Positions 26,926 to 34,997 of a stretch of 64,000 nucleotides of DNA are shown piece by piece. The notes below the pieces were generated by a model. It saw only the letters and a program-made list of their open reading frames with translations. It did not search any database and was not told the DNA's origin. The stretch spans positions 1 to 64,000 of the forward strand of contig JANPIC010000056.1 in NCBI GenBank assembly GCA_031424795.1. The letters are read 5' to 3'. Every line of letters starts with the position of its first letter. Within the stretch, counting starts at the first letter, position 1. The DNA is from Aalborgiella sp031424795. GTDB taxonomy: Bacteria; Pseudomonadota; Gammaproteobacteria; Burkholderiales; Burkholderiaceae_C. The position numbers and the translations under genes were made by a program.

Positions 26926-26970
26926 CCGCCGAATGCTGTCCTAGGAGGACAGTTCGGCGGTTTCGTTTTG
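26926..26970 (+). terminator. Long hairpin between carB and greA
   Basis: Outer arms CCGCCGAA and TTCGGCGG (26926-26933, 26953-26960) and inner arms CTGTCC and GGACAG make a nearly continuous stem with a five-base loop, followed by TTTCGTTTTGTT. It is a strong terminator for carAB. It lies 32 bases before the greA start, so it may also sit in the greA leader. Confidence 0.85.
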
Positions 26971-27001
26971 TTATTCAACAAATTTTGAAATAGAAATAAT
27001 C

Positions 27002-27478
27002 ATGACAACCTTACCCATCACCAAACGCGGCGCTGAAATCCTCAAAGCGGAGTTGCACAAGCTCAAAACGGTTGAGCGTCCTAGCGTCATTGCTGCGATT
27101 TCAGAGGCTCGAGCACAGGGCGATTTGAGCGAAAATGCTGAATACGACGCAGCTAAAGACCGTCAAGGCTTCATTGAAGGCCGCATCATCGAGGTAGAGG
27201 GCAAATTATCGGTCGCCCAAGTGATCGACCCTGCTGCGTTGAACGCTGGCGGAAAAATCGTTTTTGGCACCACGGTCGACTTGGAATCTGAAGAAACCGG
27301 TGCAAAAGTGACCTATCAAATCGTCGGCGAAGACGAAGCCGACATCAAGTACGGCTTGGTCAACATCAGCAGCCCCATCGCCCGTGCCTTGATTGGTAAA
27401 GAAGAGGGCGATGTTGCAGAGGTGCAAGCGCCGGGTGGTGTGAAAAGCTACGAAATCGTTAGTGTTCGCTATATTTAA
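27002..27478 (+). CDS. greA: Transcription elongation factor GreA
   Basis: A 158-residue cleavage factor that enters the RNA polymerase secondary channel and rescues backtracked complexes. The N-terminal coiled coil (residues about 1-75) carries the acidic tip with SENAEYDAAKDRQ, and the C-terminal FKBP-like domain ends GVKSYEIVSVRYI. Length is standard. carB lies upstream and the DUF4149 gene downstream, with only 26 bases between. Confidence 0.97.
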   Translation: MTTLPITKRGAEILKAELHKLKTVERPSVIAAISEARAQGDLSENAEYDAAKDRQGFIEGRIIEVEGKLSVAQVIDPAALNAGGKIVFGTTVDLESEETGAKVTYQIVGEDEADIKYGLVNISSPIARALIGKEEGDVAEVQAPGGVKSYEIVSVRYI

Positions 27479-27504
27479 TATCTTTAATATTATTATTTTC
27501 AATA

Positions 27505-27972
27505 TTGAAGAATATATTCGCACCTAAGTTGGCAATATTCACTGCTGCCTTATGGTGGGGCAGCTTGACCACGCTTGGCTTCTTCGTTGTGCCGGTGTTG
27601 TTTCAGTATTTACCAACCAAAGTGTTAGCAGGTAATATGGCGGCACGCTTGTTTGAGGTGCAAACTTGGGTATCTGTGGGCTGTGGTTTGGTTTTGTTGC
27701 TGATATTACGGCCCAAACGCGTTGAAAATCAGTTCGACCTTGAAAATAACGTTAATAATGATAAAAATATACCTCTAGCCGGTATATTTCCTGCCTCTGC
27801 AGCTATTATATTTATAGCGTTTGGTGTGCTGATGGCTCTATTGGTTACATTTGGCGTATCGCCCCGCATTGTGGCTAGAGAGAACCTGATGCTCTGGCAT
27901 GCGGTGGGGAGCCTGATGTACCTCGCGCAATGGGTTTGCGCGGGTATGGTGCTTTGGAAATTGAGTAAATAA
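27505..27972 (+). CDS. DUF4149 membrane protein
   Basis: A 155-residue inner-membrane protein of unknown function, found behind greA in many Burkholderiales. Four hydrophobic helices are visible (residues about 8-30, 48-68, 95-118 and 130-150). The start is TTG at 27505; no upstream ATG or clear ribosome site exists, so the start is uncertain. Residues 90-105 (PLAGIFPASAAIIFIA) come from a copy of the 46-base repeat, which here supplies the beginning of the third transmembrane segment. Confidence 0.75.
   Translation: MKNIFAPKLAIFTAALWWGSLTTLGFFVVPVLFQYLPTKVLAGNMAARLFEVQTWVSVGCGLVLLLILRPKRVENQFDLENNVNNDKNIPLAGIFPASAAIIFIAFGVLMALLVTFGVSPRIVARENLMLWHAVGSLMYLAQWVCAGMVLWKLSK
27773..27818 (-). repeat. 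46-base repeat, copy in the DUF4149 gene
   Basis: On the plus strand CTCTAGCCGGTATATT opens the copy and GCTATTATATTTATAGC, a perfect 5-base-arm hairpin with seven-base loop, closes it. Same phase as the copy at 21613. Confidence 0.9.
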
Positions 27973-28004
27973 ATAATACTCAGTTATCTCTTAAAAGATT
28001 ATCT

Positions 28005-28122
28005 ACAAGCCCGTTCGCATTGAGCTTGTCGAAATGCTTTTAATATAAACAATATTATCGAATAAGGCTTCGACAGTGCCTGTCCTGAGCCCGTCGAAGG
28101 GCTCAGCCCGAAGGCTGGTGTG
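28005..28122. repeat. REP/BIME-like palindromic repeat cluster
   Basis: This 156-base gap between DUF4149 and yhbY holds two inverted units. The first includes CCCGTTCGCATTGAGC then TTGTCGAA; the second includes GGCTTCGACAG, CCCGTCGAAGGGCTCAG and CCCGAA. They match the widespread 'GTTCGCCCTGAGC / TTGTCGAAGGGC' class of intergenic palindromes that I recall from many bacterial genomes. It may act as a bidirectional terminator between the convergent genes. Confidence 0.7.
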
Positions 28123-28128
28123 TTTTGT

Positions 28129-28608
28129 TTATGTCTGACTACGCTTTTTAACCGACGTTTGCTTAGGCTGCGCACGCTTTACTTTGCCGCCTTGGGTTAA
28201 GCGCTGGTTGCCCAAAACACGCAATGTTTTCACTTCAGGGCGCTGTCCGCCACGGCTGCTGTATTTCAAAACCTTGAAGTCGCGCGGGCCGGCCATGCGG
28301 TCGTCGTCTTCGGAGCGTTCTTTTTTGATCTCCAAAATCGGGCGCCACAGCACCAACAGCTTGCCGATATGTTGAATCGGTGCGGCAGAGAGCTCTTCTG
28401 CCAAGGTTTGGTACATTTCTTCGCGGACGACGCGGTCGTCACCCAAAACGCGGATTTTGATCAAACCGTGGGAGTTGAGAGCGGCATTGGTTTCTTTTTT
28501 GACAGCGGCAGACAAACCGTCGTTGCCAATCATGACGACGGGTGACAGGTGGTGCGCTTCAGCGCGGTGAACTTTGCGCTGTGCAGGGGTAAGTATTATT
28601 TTTGACAT
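28129..28608 (-). CDS. yhbY: YhbY/CRS1-type RNA-binding protein
   Basis: A 159-residue protein whose first ~95 residues form a CRM domain (LTPAQRKVHRAEAHHLSPVVMIGNDGLSAAVKKE, then GLIKIRVLGDDR), which binds pre-50S ribosomal particles. It has a Lys/Arg-rich tail of about 60 residues that is longer than in E. coli YhbY (97 residues) and common in betaproteobacteria. I use the ATG at 28608; an upstream ATG at 28677 would add 23 residues and reach the start of rlmE. It diverges from rlmE, the usual arrangement. Confidence 0.88.
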   Translation of the reverse strand: MSKIILTPAQRKVHRAEAHHLSPVVMIGNDGLSAAVKKETNAALNSHGLIKIRVLGDDRVVREEMYQTLAEELSAAPIQHIGKLLVLWRPILEIKKERSEDDDRMAGPRDFKVLKYSSRGGQRPEVKTLRVLGNQRLTQGGKVKRAQPKQTSVKKRSQT

Positions 28609-28676
28609 AGCTCCATTATCGGTGATTACCAGGTGTTTACCCAAATAATGGCTTTGACAGAGGATAATGGCTGACA

Positions 28677-29345
28677 ATGAAAGTCAAAACCCAAAGTAGA
28701 AAAGTCAATAAAGCGTGGCTGAATGACCACGTCAACGACACCTACGTCAAACTCGCCAAACGCGAAGGCTACCGCGCCCGCGCCGCCTACAAGCTCAAAG
28801 AAATTGACGAAGCGCACAAGCTGATCAAACCCGGCCACATGGTCATCGATTTGGGCTCTACACCGGGTGCGTGGAGCCAGTACATTCGCCGTAAATTGTC
28901 TCCTAAAACAGCAACAGGCGGCGGTGCGGCGGTGGGCGAACTCAATGGCCGCATCATCGCGCTTGATTTGCTGGCGATGGAACCCGTTGAAGGCGTGGTT
29001 TTCATTCAGGGCGACTTTCGCGAAGACGAGGTGCTAAACCAGCTGACCACCGAGATGAAAGGCGATCTGGCCGATGTGGTGGTGTCAGACATGGCGCCCA
29101 ATTTGTCGGGCATTGACTCCACAGACGCTGCGCGCGTGGAAAACTTGATCGAATTGGCGATAGATTTTTGCAAAAACCACATGAAGCCGGAAGGTGTGCT
29201 GGTCGCCAAAGTCTTTCACGGCAGCGGCTACAGCCAGTTGGTGGTGATGTTCAAGGCGAACTTTAAGGTGGTGAAAGCTATCAAACCTGCCTCGTCACGC
29301 TCAGAGTCGTCAGAGACGTTTTTGGTCGGTATGGGGCAAAAATAA
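28677..29345 (+). CDS. rlmE: 23S rRNA 2'-O-ribose U2552 methyltransferase
   Basis: A 222-residue SAM-dependent enzyme (FtsJ/RrmJ) that methylates U2552 in the A loop of 23S rRNA during 50S assembly. Seen: the K-D-K-E catalytic pattern, with YKLKEIDE (Lys), VIDLGSTPGAWSQY (SAM motif), VVVSDMAPNLSGI (Asp), VLVAKVFHGSGY (Lys) and SSRSESSETFLV (Glu). Note STPG in place of the more common AAPG. ftsH follows after 140 bases, as in E. coli. Confidence 0.96.
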   Translation: MKVKTQSRKVNKAWLNDHVNDTYVKLAKREGYRARAAYKLKEIDEAHKLIKPGHMVIDLGSTPGAWSQYIRRKLSPKTATGGGAAVGELNGRIIALDLLAMEPVEGVVFIQGDFREDEVLNQLTTEMKGDLADVVVSDMAPNLSGIDSTDAARVENLIELAIDFCKNHMKPEGVLVAKVFHGSGYSQLVVMFKANFKVVKAIKPASSRSESSETFLVGMGQK

Positions 29346-29485
29346 CTTGATCTGTCTTAAGGTTGATAAAGATTGATGCAATTTAGAGCACGAAATGTCC
29401 TTATAACAGACCTTGTTGGTGCTTTTTCATCTTGAAAAGCCTAAAATCAGTCGCATGTTGACTGAGTAGTCCTAAGGAGTTTCGT

Positions 29486-31405
29486 TTGAATAAAGAATTG
29501 TTTTCAAAGTTTGCCGTCTGGGTGGTCATTGCCATGGTGCTGTTCACCGTGTTTAAGCAGTTCGATGTGAAAGGCAGCGCGCAGGCCGGCTCTGTTGGTT
29601 ATTCTGACTTTTTGGAGGAAGTCCGCAACAAACAATTCAAAACAGTGACCATCAACGAAGGCGCTGGTGGATCTGAGATTGTCGGTACCAAGTTAGATGA
29701 CACCAAAATTCGCACGACTGGCACGTTCATGGATCGCGGTTTGGTGGGTGATTTGATCGCCAATAATGTGAAATTTGACGTCAAGCCCCGCGAAGAAGGC
29801 TCCTTATTGATGTCGCTCTTGATGAGCTGGGGTCCAATGCTCTTGTTGATCGGCGTCTGGGTTTACTTCATGAAGCAAATGCAAGGCGGCGGCAAAAGTG
29901 GTCCGTTCAGCTTCGGTAAAAGCAAAGCCAAATTGTTGGATGAAAGCGCCAATACCGTGACCTTTGCCGATGTGGCAGGTTGTGACGAGGCGAAAGAAGA
30001 AGTCAAAGAAGTCGTCGACTTTTTGAAAGACCCGGGTCGTTTCCAAAAACTCGGTGGTCGTATCCCCCGTGGTTTGCTGCTGGTAGGCCCACCAGGTACG
30101 GGTAAAACTTTGTTGGCTAAATCAATTGCTGGCGAAGCCAAAGTGCCGTTCTTCGCGATTTCAGGTTCAGACTTCGTTGAGATGTTTGTCGGCGTGGGTG
30201 CATCCCGTGTTCGCGACATGTTTGAAAACGCCAAGAAAAACGCGCCTTGTATTATTTTTATCGACGAGATTGACGCGGTTGGTCGCCAACGTGGCGCGGG
30301 TGTTGGTGGTGGTAATGATGAACGTGAGCAAACGTTGAATCAAATGCTGGTTGAGATGGATGGTTTTGAAACCAACCTCGGTGTGATTGTGGTGGCTGCA
30401 ACCAATCGTCCTGATATTTTGGACGCTGCTTTGCTACGTCCCGGCCGTTTTGACCGCCAAGTTTACGTGACACTGCCCGATATCCGTGGCCGTGAACAGA
30501 TTTTGAACGTCCACATGCGCAAAATCCCGGCGTCGCAAGACGTGAACCCTGGCACGATTGCCCGTGGTACGCCTGGCATGAGCGGTGCGGATTTGGCCAA
30601 TTTGTGCAACGAAGCGGCCTTGATGGCAGCGCGTCGCAATGCCCGCGTTGTGGAGATGCAGGACTTTGAGAAAGCCAAAGACAAAATCTTGATGGGGCCA
30701 GAGCGCAAGAGCATGATCATGCCCGAGGAAGAGCGCCGCAACACGGCCTACCACGAAGCTGGCCATGCCTTGATCGGCAAAATGCTACCCAAGTGCGACC
30801 CCGTGCATAAAGTGACCATCATCCCGCGTGGCCGTGCTTTGGGTGTGACCATGAGCTTGCCAGCGGCAGATCGTTACAGCTATGACAGTGAGTTCATGCT
30901 GAGCCAAATCGCCATGCTGTTTGGTGGCCGCATCGCCGAAGAAGTGTTCATGAAGCAAATGACCACGGGCGCCAGCAACGACTTTGAGCGTGCCACCGGT
31001 TTGGCACGTGACATGGTGATGCGCTATGGTATGTCTGAAGCACTCGGCCCCATGGTTTATGCTGACAATGAAGGCGAAGTTTTCTTAGGTCGCTCTGTGA
31101 CCAAAACCACCAACATGAGCGAGCAAACCATGCTCAAGGTGGACACGGAGATTCGCCGCATCATCGACGAGCAATACGGCCGTGCCCGCAAGTTGATTGA
31201 AGACAACCAGGATAAAATGCATGCCATGGCCAAAGCCCTGTTGGAGTGGGAAACCATTGACAGCGACCAGTTGGACGACATCATGGCCGGCAAGCAGCCG
31301 CATGCACCTAAAGACTGGACACCGCGTATTCCACCAGCAGACAGCAGCGGTGGTAGTGGTAGTGCACCAGTGATCAAACCAGAAGCCGCACCGACTGTAG
31401 CTTAA
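29486..31405 (+). CDS. ftsH: ATP-dependent zinc metalloprotease FtsH
   Basis: A 639-residue membrane AAA+ protease that degrades damaged membrane proteins and regulators such as LpxC and sigma-32. Two transmembrane helices flank a periplasmic domain (about residues 8-25 and 110-130). The AAA module has Walker A GPPGTGKT and Walker B IIFIDEIDAV, the SRH region, and the protease zinc motif HEAGH (about residue 424). It starts with TTG at 29486, with AAGGAG eight bases upstream. It ends in a terminator. Confidence 0.97.
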   Translation: MNKELFSKFAVWVVIAMVLFTVFKQFDVKGSAQAGSVGYSDFLEEVRNKQFKTVTINEGAGGSEIVGTKLDDTKIRTTGTFMDRGLVGDLIANNVKFDVKPREEGSLLMSLLMSWGPMLLLIGVWVYFMKQMQGGGKSGPFSFGKSKAKLLDESANTVTFADVAGCDEAKEEVKEVVDFLKDPGRFQKLGGRIPRGLLLVGPPGTGKTLLAKSIAGEAKVPFFAISGSDFVEMFVGVGASRVRDMFENAKKNAPCIIFIDEIDAVGRQRGAGVGGGNDEREQTLNQMLVEMDGFETNLGVIVVAATNRPDILDAALLRPGRFDRQVYVTLPDIRGREQILNVHMRKIPASQDVNPGTIARGTPGMSGADLANLCNEAALMAARRNARVVEMQDFEKAKDKILMGPERKSMIMPEEERRNTAYHEAGHALIGKMLPKCDPVHKVTIIPRGRALGVTMSLPAADRYSYDSEFMLSQIAMLFGGRIAEEVFMKQMTTGASNDFERATGLARDMVMRYGMSEALGPMVYADNEGEVFLGRSVTKTTNMSEQTMLKVDTEIRRIIDEQYGRARKLIEDNQDKMHAMAKALLEWETIDSDQLDDIMAGKQPHAPKDWTPRIPPADSSGGSGSAPVIKPEAAPTVA

Positions 31406-31449
31406 AGACTGGCTTTAAAACTGATATAACGTCAGCTGCAACCATCAAA

Positions 31450-31476
31450 AAAACGAGGCAATTGGCCTCGTTTTTG
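31450..31476 (+). terminator. Rho-independent terminator of ftsH
   Basis: Arms CGAGGC and GCCTCG enclose AATTG and are followed by five T's; a run of A's precedes, so it could also work in the other direction. It lies 45 bases past the ftsH stop. Confidence 0.85.
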
Positions 31477-31514
31477 TTTCAACTCGGCAAAGACGTCTTA
31501 TTTAAAATACTTGC

Positions 31515-32375
31515 ATGATCTGGCAAACCTCGCGTTTTCAAATCGACTTAAACACGCCCAAAATCATGGGCATTGTCAACGTCACGCCTGATTCGTTCTC
31601 AGATGGTGGCAAATATGCATCCTCTGGCTCGGCCATCAAACACGCTGAAAAGCTGCTCAAAGACGGCGCTGATATTTTGGATATTGGCGGCGAGTCATCT
31701 CGCCCAGGTGCACCGCAAGTGCCACTGGATGTAGAGTTGTCGCGCGTTCTGCCAGTCGTTGTCGAAGCCGTCAAACTCGGTATTCCTGTTTCTGTAGACA
31801 CTTACAAACCACAAGTCATGCAAGCCGTTTTGGACGCAGGTGCAGACATCATCAATGACATTTGGGCGCTGCGGCAACCCAGCGGATTGGGTTATGCCAG
31901 TGCGGCAGATATGGTTGCGCTACACCCTAGTTGCGGCGTTTGCCTCATGCACATGCACAAAGAACCGCAAACCATGCAGGCAGAACCCATGCAGGGTGAT
32001 GCAGCATCTATTATTGCACAAGTGCTATTATTTTTAGAGCAACGTAGGCAACATATATACCGGCTAGGTGTTGATTTATCCCGTATAACAATTGATCCTG
32101 GCATCGGATTCGGCAAAACGGTTGAACAAAATTTTGCCTTGCTTTCACATCAGCGTGAACTTTTGGTGTTGGGTTTGCCGGTGCTGTCGGGTTGGTCGCG
32201 CAAAACGTCTTTAGGTGCAGTGACAGGTTTGGTGATGGGTGAGCGCATGCCGCCCAGCATCGTGGCTGCCGTGCTTGCGGTGCAAAACGGTGCCAGTGTC
32301 GTGCGAGTGCACGATGTGCGTGAAACAGTGGCTGCATTGAAAGTGCTGGCCATAGTGCAATCATTTAAGGCTTAA
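31515..32375 (+). CDS. folP: Dihydropteroate synthase
   Basis: A 286-residue TIM-barrel enzyme that couples p-aminobenzoate to a pterin diphosphate in folate synthesis; the sulfonamide target. Signature MGIVNVTPDSFSDGGKY at residues about 16-32, DIGGESSRPGA, VDTYKPQVM, IINDIWAL, ITIDPGIGFGKT and SGWSRKTSLG are present. It pairs with glmM downstream, as usual. Residues 170-185 (LLFLEQRRQHIYRLGV) are encoded by a copy of the 46-base repeat in an otherwise typical helix of the barrel. Confidence 0.96.
   Translation: MIWQTSRFQIDLNTPKIMGIVNVTPDSFSDGGKYASSGSAIKHAEKLLKDGADILDIGGESSRPGAPQVPLDVELSRVLPVVVEAVKLGIPVSVDTYKPQVMQAVLDAGADIINDIWALRQPSGLGYASAADMVALHPSCGVCLMHMHKEPQTMQAEPMQGDAASIIAQVLLFLEQRRQHIYRLGVDLSRITIDPGIGFGKTVEQNFALLSHQRELLVLGLPVLSGWSRKTSLGAVTGLVMGERMPPSIVAAVLAVQNGASVVRVHDVRETVAALKVLAIVQSFKA
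32024..32069 (+). repeat. 46-base repeat, copy in folP
   Basis: GCTATTATTTTTAGAGC (one arm change), AGGCAACATATATAC and CGGCTAGGT are spaced as in the other copies; I count about 30 of 46 identities, ungapped, with the copy at 34500. It is in the forward orientation relative to the gene, and its phase differs from that of the odhB copy. Confidence 0.65.
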
Positions 32376-32430
32376 GTTTGTATTTGGTATCGTTACATAT
32401 TTCTATATAATTGAACAGAACATAAATACC

Positions 32431-33771
32431 ATGACAAGAAAATACTTCGGTACAGACGGCATTCGCGGCGCGGTAGGACAGCATCCCATCACCCCTGATT
32501 TCGTGCTCAAATTGGCCCACGCTGTGGGTAGGGTGCTCAAGCAAACCGAGGCACGCCCGACAGTGCTGATCGGCAAAGATACCCGTATTTCGGGCTACAT
32601 GTTAGAAAGCGCGTTGGAGTCTGGCTTCAACTCTGCGGGTGTTGATGTCGTCTTGCTCGGCCCCATTCCTACCCCTGCCGTGGCGTATTTGACGCGGGCG
32701 CAGCGGGCCAGCCTTGGCGTCGTCATCAGCGCCAGTCACAATGCGTTTGCAGACAACGGCATCAAGTTTTTCAGTGCCAAAGGCACCAAATTAGACGACG
32801 CGTGGGAGCTTGCCGTCGAAGCCGCTTTGGAGGAATCGCCTAAGTGGGTAGATTCGGCTAATCTAGGCAAAGCCAGACGTTTGGACGATGCCGCTGGCCG
32901 CTATATCGAGTTTTGCAAAAGCACTTTTGCCAATGATTTGACGCTGAAAGGCTTGAAAATAGTTGTCGACGGCGCTCACGGTGCAGCTTATCAAGTGGCG
33001 CCCAAGGTGTTTCACGAGCTGGGCGCAGAGGTCATCTCCATTGGCTGTGCGCCAGATGGGTTGAACATCAACCACGAAGTCGGAGCCACGCACCCTGATG
33101 CACTTATCGCCGCAGTTAAGTTGCACCAAGCCGATTACGGCATCGCGCTAGATGGCGACGCTGACAGGTTGCAGTTTGTGGATGCCAATGGCCGCCTGTT
33201 CAATGGCGACGAGGTGCTGTATTTGATGGTCGCGGAGCGCTTGGGTCGTGACGAGCACGTGCCAGGCGCGGTCGGCACGCTGATGACCAATTTGGCGGTC
33301 GAACTGGCTTTGAAAGCCAAAGGGGTTGCATTTGTTCGAGCCAAGGTTGGAGACCGTTACGTTCTGGAAGAGCTGGATAAACGGGGTTGGATTTTAGGCG
33401 GCGAGGGCTCGGGGCACTTGCTGGCGCTGGACAAGCAAACCACGGGCGACGGCATTGTGAGTGCACTGCAAGTGCTGCAAGCCTGCACCCGCAGCGGCAA
33501 AACCATGGCGCAGCTTTTGAGTGAGGTTACTTTGTTTCCCCAAACCTTGATCAACGTGCGCCTGCAGGCTGGGCAAAGCTGGGGCGAGCTGCAAAAACTG
33601 CCGCAACTGGCTGCTGCGACGCAAGCTGTTGAAGCCGAGCTGGGCAACACCGGCCGCGTGTTGATTCGCGCCAGCGGTACCGAGCCCTTGGTTCGTGTCA
33701 TGGTGGAAGCGCAAGACGCCGTGCAAGCCAAAAACTGTGCGCAACGGATAGCCGATACTTTGAAGGCTTAG
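32431..33771 (+). CDS. glmM: Phosphoglucosamine mutase
   Basis: A 446-residue enzyme that interconverts glucosamine 6-phosphate and 1-phosphate on the way to UDP-GlcNAc for peptidoglycan and LPS. The N-terminus YFGTDGIRG, the phosphoserine loop VVISASHNAFADNGIKFF (Ser near residue 103), the metal loop LDGDADRLQ and the sugar loop GEGSGHL are all present. The C-terminal phosphate-binding RASGTEPLVRVM is complete. In other Burkholderiales pstS commonly follows glmM; here about 10.4 kb separates them. Confidence 0.97.
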   Translation: MTRKYFGTDGIRGAVGQHPITPDFVLKLAHAVGRVLKQTEARPTVLIGKDTRISGYMLESALESGFNSAGVDVVLLGPIPTPAVAYLTRAQRASLGVVISASHNAFADNGIKFFSAKGTKLDDAWELAVEAALEESPKWVDSANLGKARRLDDAAGRYIEFCKSTFANDLTLKGLKIVVDGAHGAAYQVAPKVFHELGAEVISIGCAPDGLNINHEVGATHPDALIAAVKLHQADYGIALDGDADRLQFVDANGRLFNGDEVLYLMVAERLGRDEHVPGAVGTLMTNLAVELALKAKGVAFVRAKVGDRYVLEELDKRGWILGGEGSGHLLALDKQTTGDGIVSALQVLQACTRSGKTMAQLLSEVTLFPQTLINVRLQAGQSWGELQKLPQLAAATQAVEAELGNTGRVLIRASGTEPLVRVMVEAQDAVQAKNCAQRIADTLKA

Positions 33772-33797
33772 AAGTTATTTTTAGAAATCCAACACAT

Positions 33798-34472
33798 ATG
33801 ATCACTGTCCACCACCTGAACAATTCACGCTCACAGCGCGTTATTTGGCTCTTAGAGGAGTTGGGTGTGGACTATGAAATCCAGCGATACCAGCGCGATC
33901 CAAAAACGATGCTCGCACCCAAGTCGCTGCTGAAGGTGCATCCCTTGGGCAAGTCTCCAGTGATAACGGATGGTGATACCGTGGTTGCAGAATCGGGTGC
34001 AATCATCGAGTATTTGATTGAACGCTACGACATTGAAAGTAAACTCGCACCAGCGCCAGGCACACCTACACGTTTACGCTACACCTACTGGTTGCATTTT
34101 GCTGAAGGTTCTGCCATGCCACCACTGTTGATGAAGCTGGTGTTTAACCAGATTGAAAAAGCGTCTATGCCATTTTTCGCAAAACCCATTGCGAAAGCTA
34201 TTTCTAAAAAAACCAAGACAAGCTTTATCGACCCACAAATCAAGGCGCATTTAGACTATGTGGAGTCTGAGCTGGGTAAGTCTACTTGGCTTGCCGGTGG
34301 TCGCTTGACAGGTGCAGACATTCAAATGAGTTTCCCACTAGAGGCTGCTGCAGCGCGTGGTGGCTTAGATGGAAATTACCCCAAAATCATGGCATTCTTA
34401 GAACGAATCCACGCCAGAGCCGCCTACAAGCGCGCACTTGAACGCGGTGGTGAATATAATTTATTAAGCTGA
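33798..34472 (+). CDS. Glutathione S-transferase family protein
   Basis: A 224-residue cytosolic GST. The N-terminal thioredoxin-like domain (residues 1-80) has a Ser-containing start (NNSRSQRVIWLLEEL) and the cis-Pro/glutathione segment GKSPVITDGDTVVAESGAIIEYL. The C-terminal helical domain has LTGADIQMSFPLEAA, the N-capping box region. Substrate unknown. It is 26 bases downstream of glmM and could be cotranscribed. GSH-dependent functions fit the adjacent glutaredoxin-type arsC, but the genes are convergent and this link is speculative. Confidence 0.9.
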   Translation: MITVHHLNNSRSQRVIWLLEELGVDYEIQRYQRDPKTMLAPKSLLKVHPLGKSPVITDGDTVVAESGAIIEYLIERYDIESKLAPAPGTPTRLRYTYWLHFAEGSAMPPLLMKLVFNQIEKASMPFFAKPIAKAISKKTKTSFIDPQIKAHLDYVESELGKSTWLAGGRLTGADIQMSFPLEAAAARGGLDGNYPKIMAFLERIHARAAYKRALERGGEYNLLS

Positions 34473-34499
34473 ATTTTGCTATTTTTTTTTGCAAAAAAC

Positions 34500-34545
34500 G
34501 CTATATTTAAAATAGCAACTTAAACAATAAATACGCTGGCTAGAG
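34500..34545 (+). repeat. 46-base repeat, intergenic copy between gst and arsC
   Basis: The hairpin GCTATATTTAAAATAGC has perfect arms, followed by CAATAAATACGC, TGGCTAGAG. It matches the aquaporin copy at about 37 of 46 positions. It is the only strong copy outside a gene. On the minus strand its hairpin is followed directly by G then six T's, so it may serve as a terminator for the arsenic operon. Confidence 0.85.
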
Positions 34546-34559
34546 CCAAGTTTAACAAC

Positions 34560-34979
34560 CTAAATTCGGCCTCCATCAGGCCCCACCACTTTCTCGCCAT
34601 CTTCTTTGCTGAATGCTCCCAACTGAGCTTGCGGCAAGATCTCCAACACGGCTTCTGAAGGGCGGCACAGACGTGCGCCCAGTGGCGAAACGACAATCGG
34701 GCGGTTCATCAAGATCGGGTGCGCAACCATGGCGTCCATCAGCGCGTCGTCGCTTAAAGCAGGGTTGCCTAGCTGCAACTCGTCATACGGCGTGTCTTTT
34801 TGACGCAACAGTTCGCGCACGGGGATGCCGAGCTGGGCGACTAATTCGATGAGTTTGGCGCGACCGGGTGGGTTTTTCAAGTACTCGATGACTTCTGGCT
34901 CCACGCCCGAGTTGCGAATCAGCGCCAGCACGTTGCGTGAGGTGCCGCAGTTGGGGTTGTGGTAGATGGTGATGGCCAT
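34560..34979 (-). CDS. arsC: Arsenate reductase, glutaredoxin-coupled
   Basis: A 139-residue ArsC of the R773 type, which reduces arsenate to arsenite with glutathione and glutaredoxin. The catalytic Cys is residue 11 in HNPNCGTSRN, and the oxyanion-binding arginines fall in RELLRQKDTPYDE and RPIVVSPLGARLCRP. Length is near the usual 115-141. It is the last gene of the minus-strand arsR operon, 18 bases after the aquaporin gene. Its product arsenite would be the substrate for that channel. Confidence 0.93.
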   Translation of the reverse strand: MAITIYHNPNCGTSRNVLALIRNSGVEPEVIEYLKNPPGRAKLIELVAQLGIPVRELLRQKDTPYDELQLGNPALSDDALMDAMVAHPILMNRPIVVSPLGARLCRPSEAVLEILPQAQLGAFSKEDGEKVVGPDGGRI

Positions 34980-34997
34980 GGTTATAGACTTTCTGTT

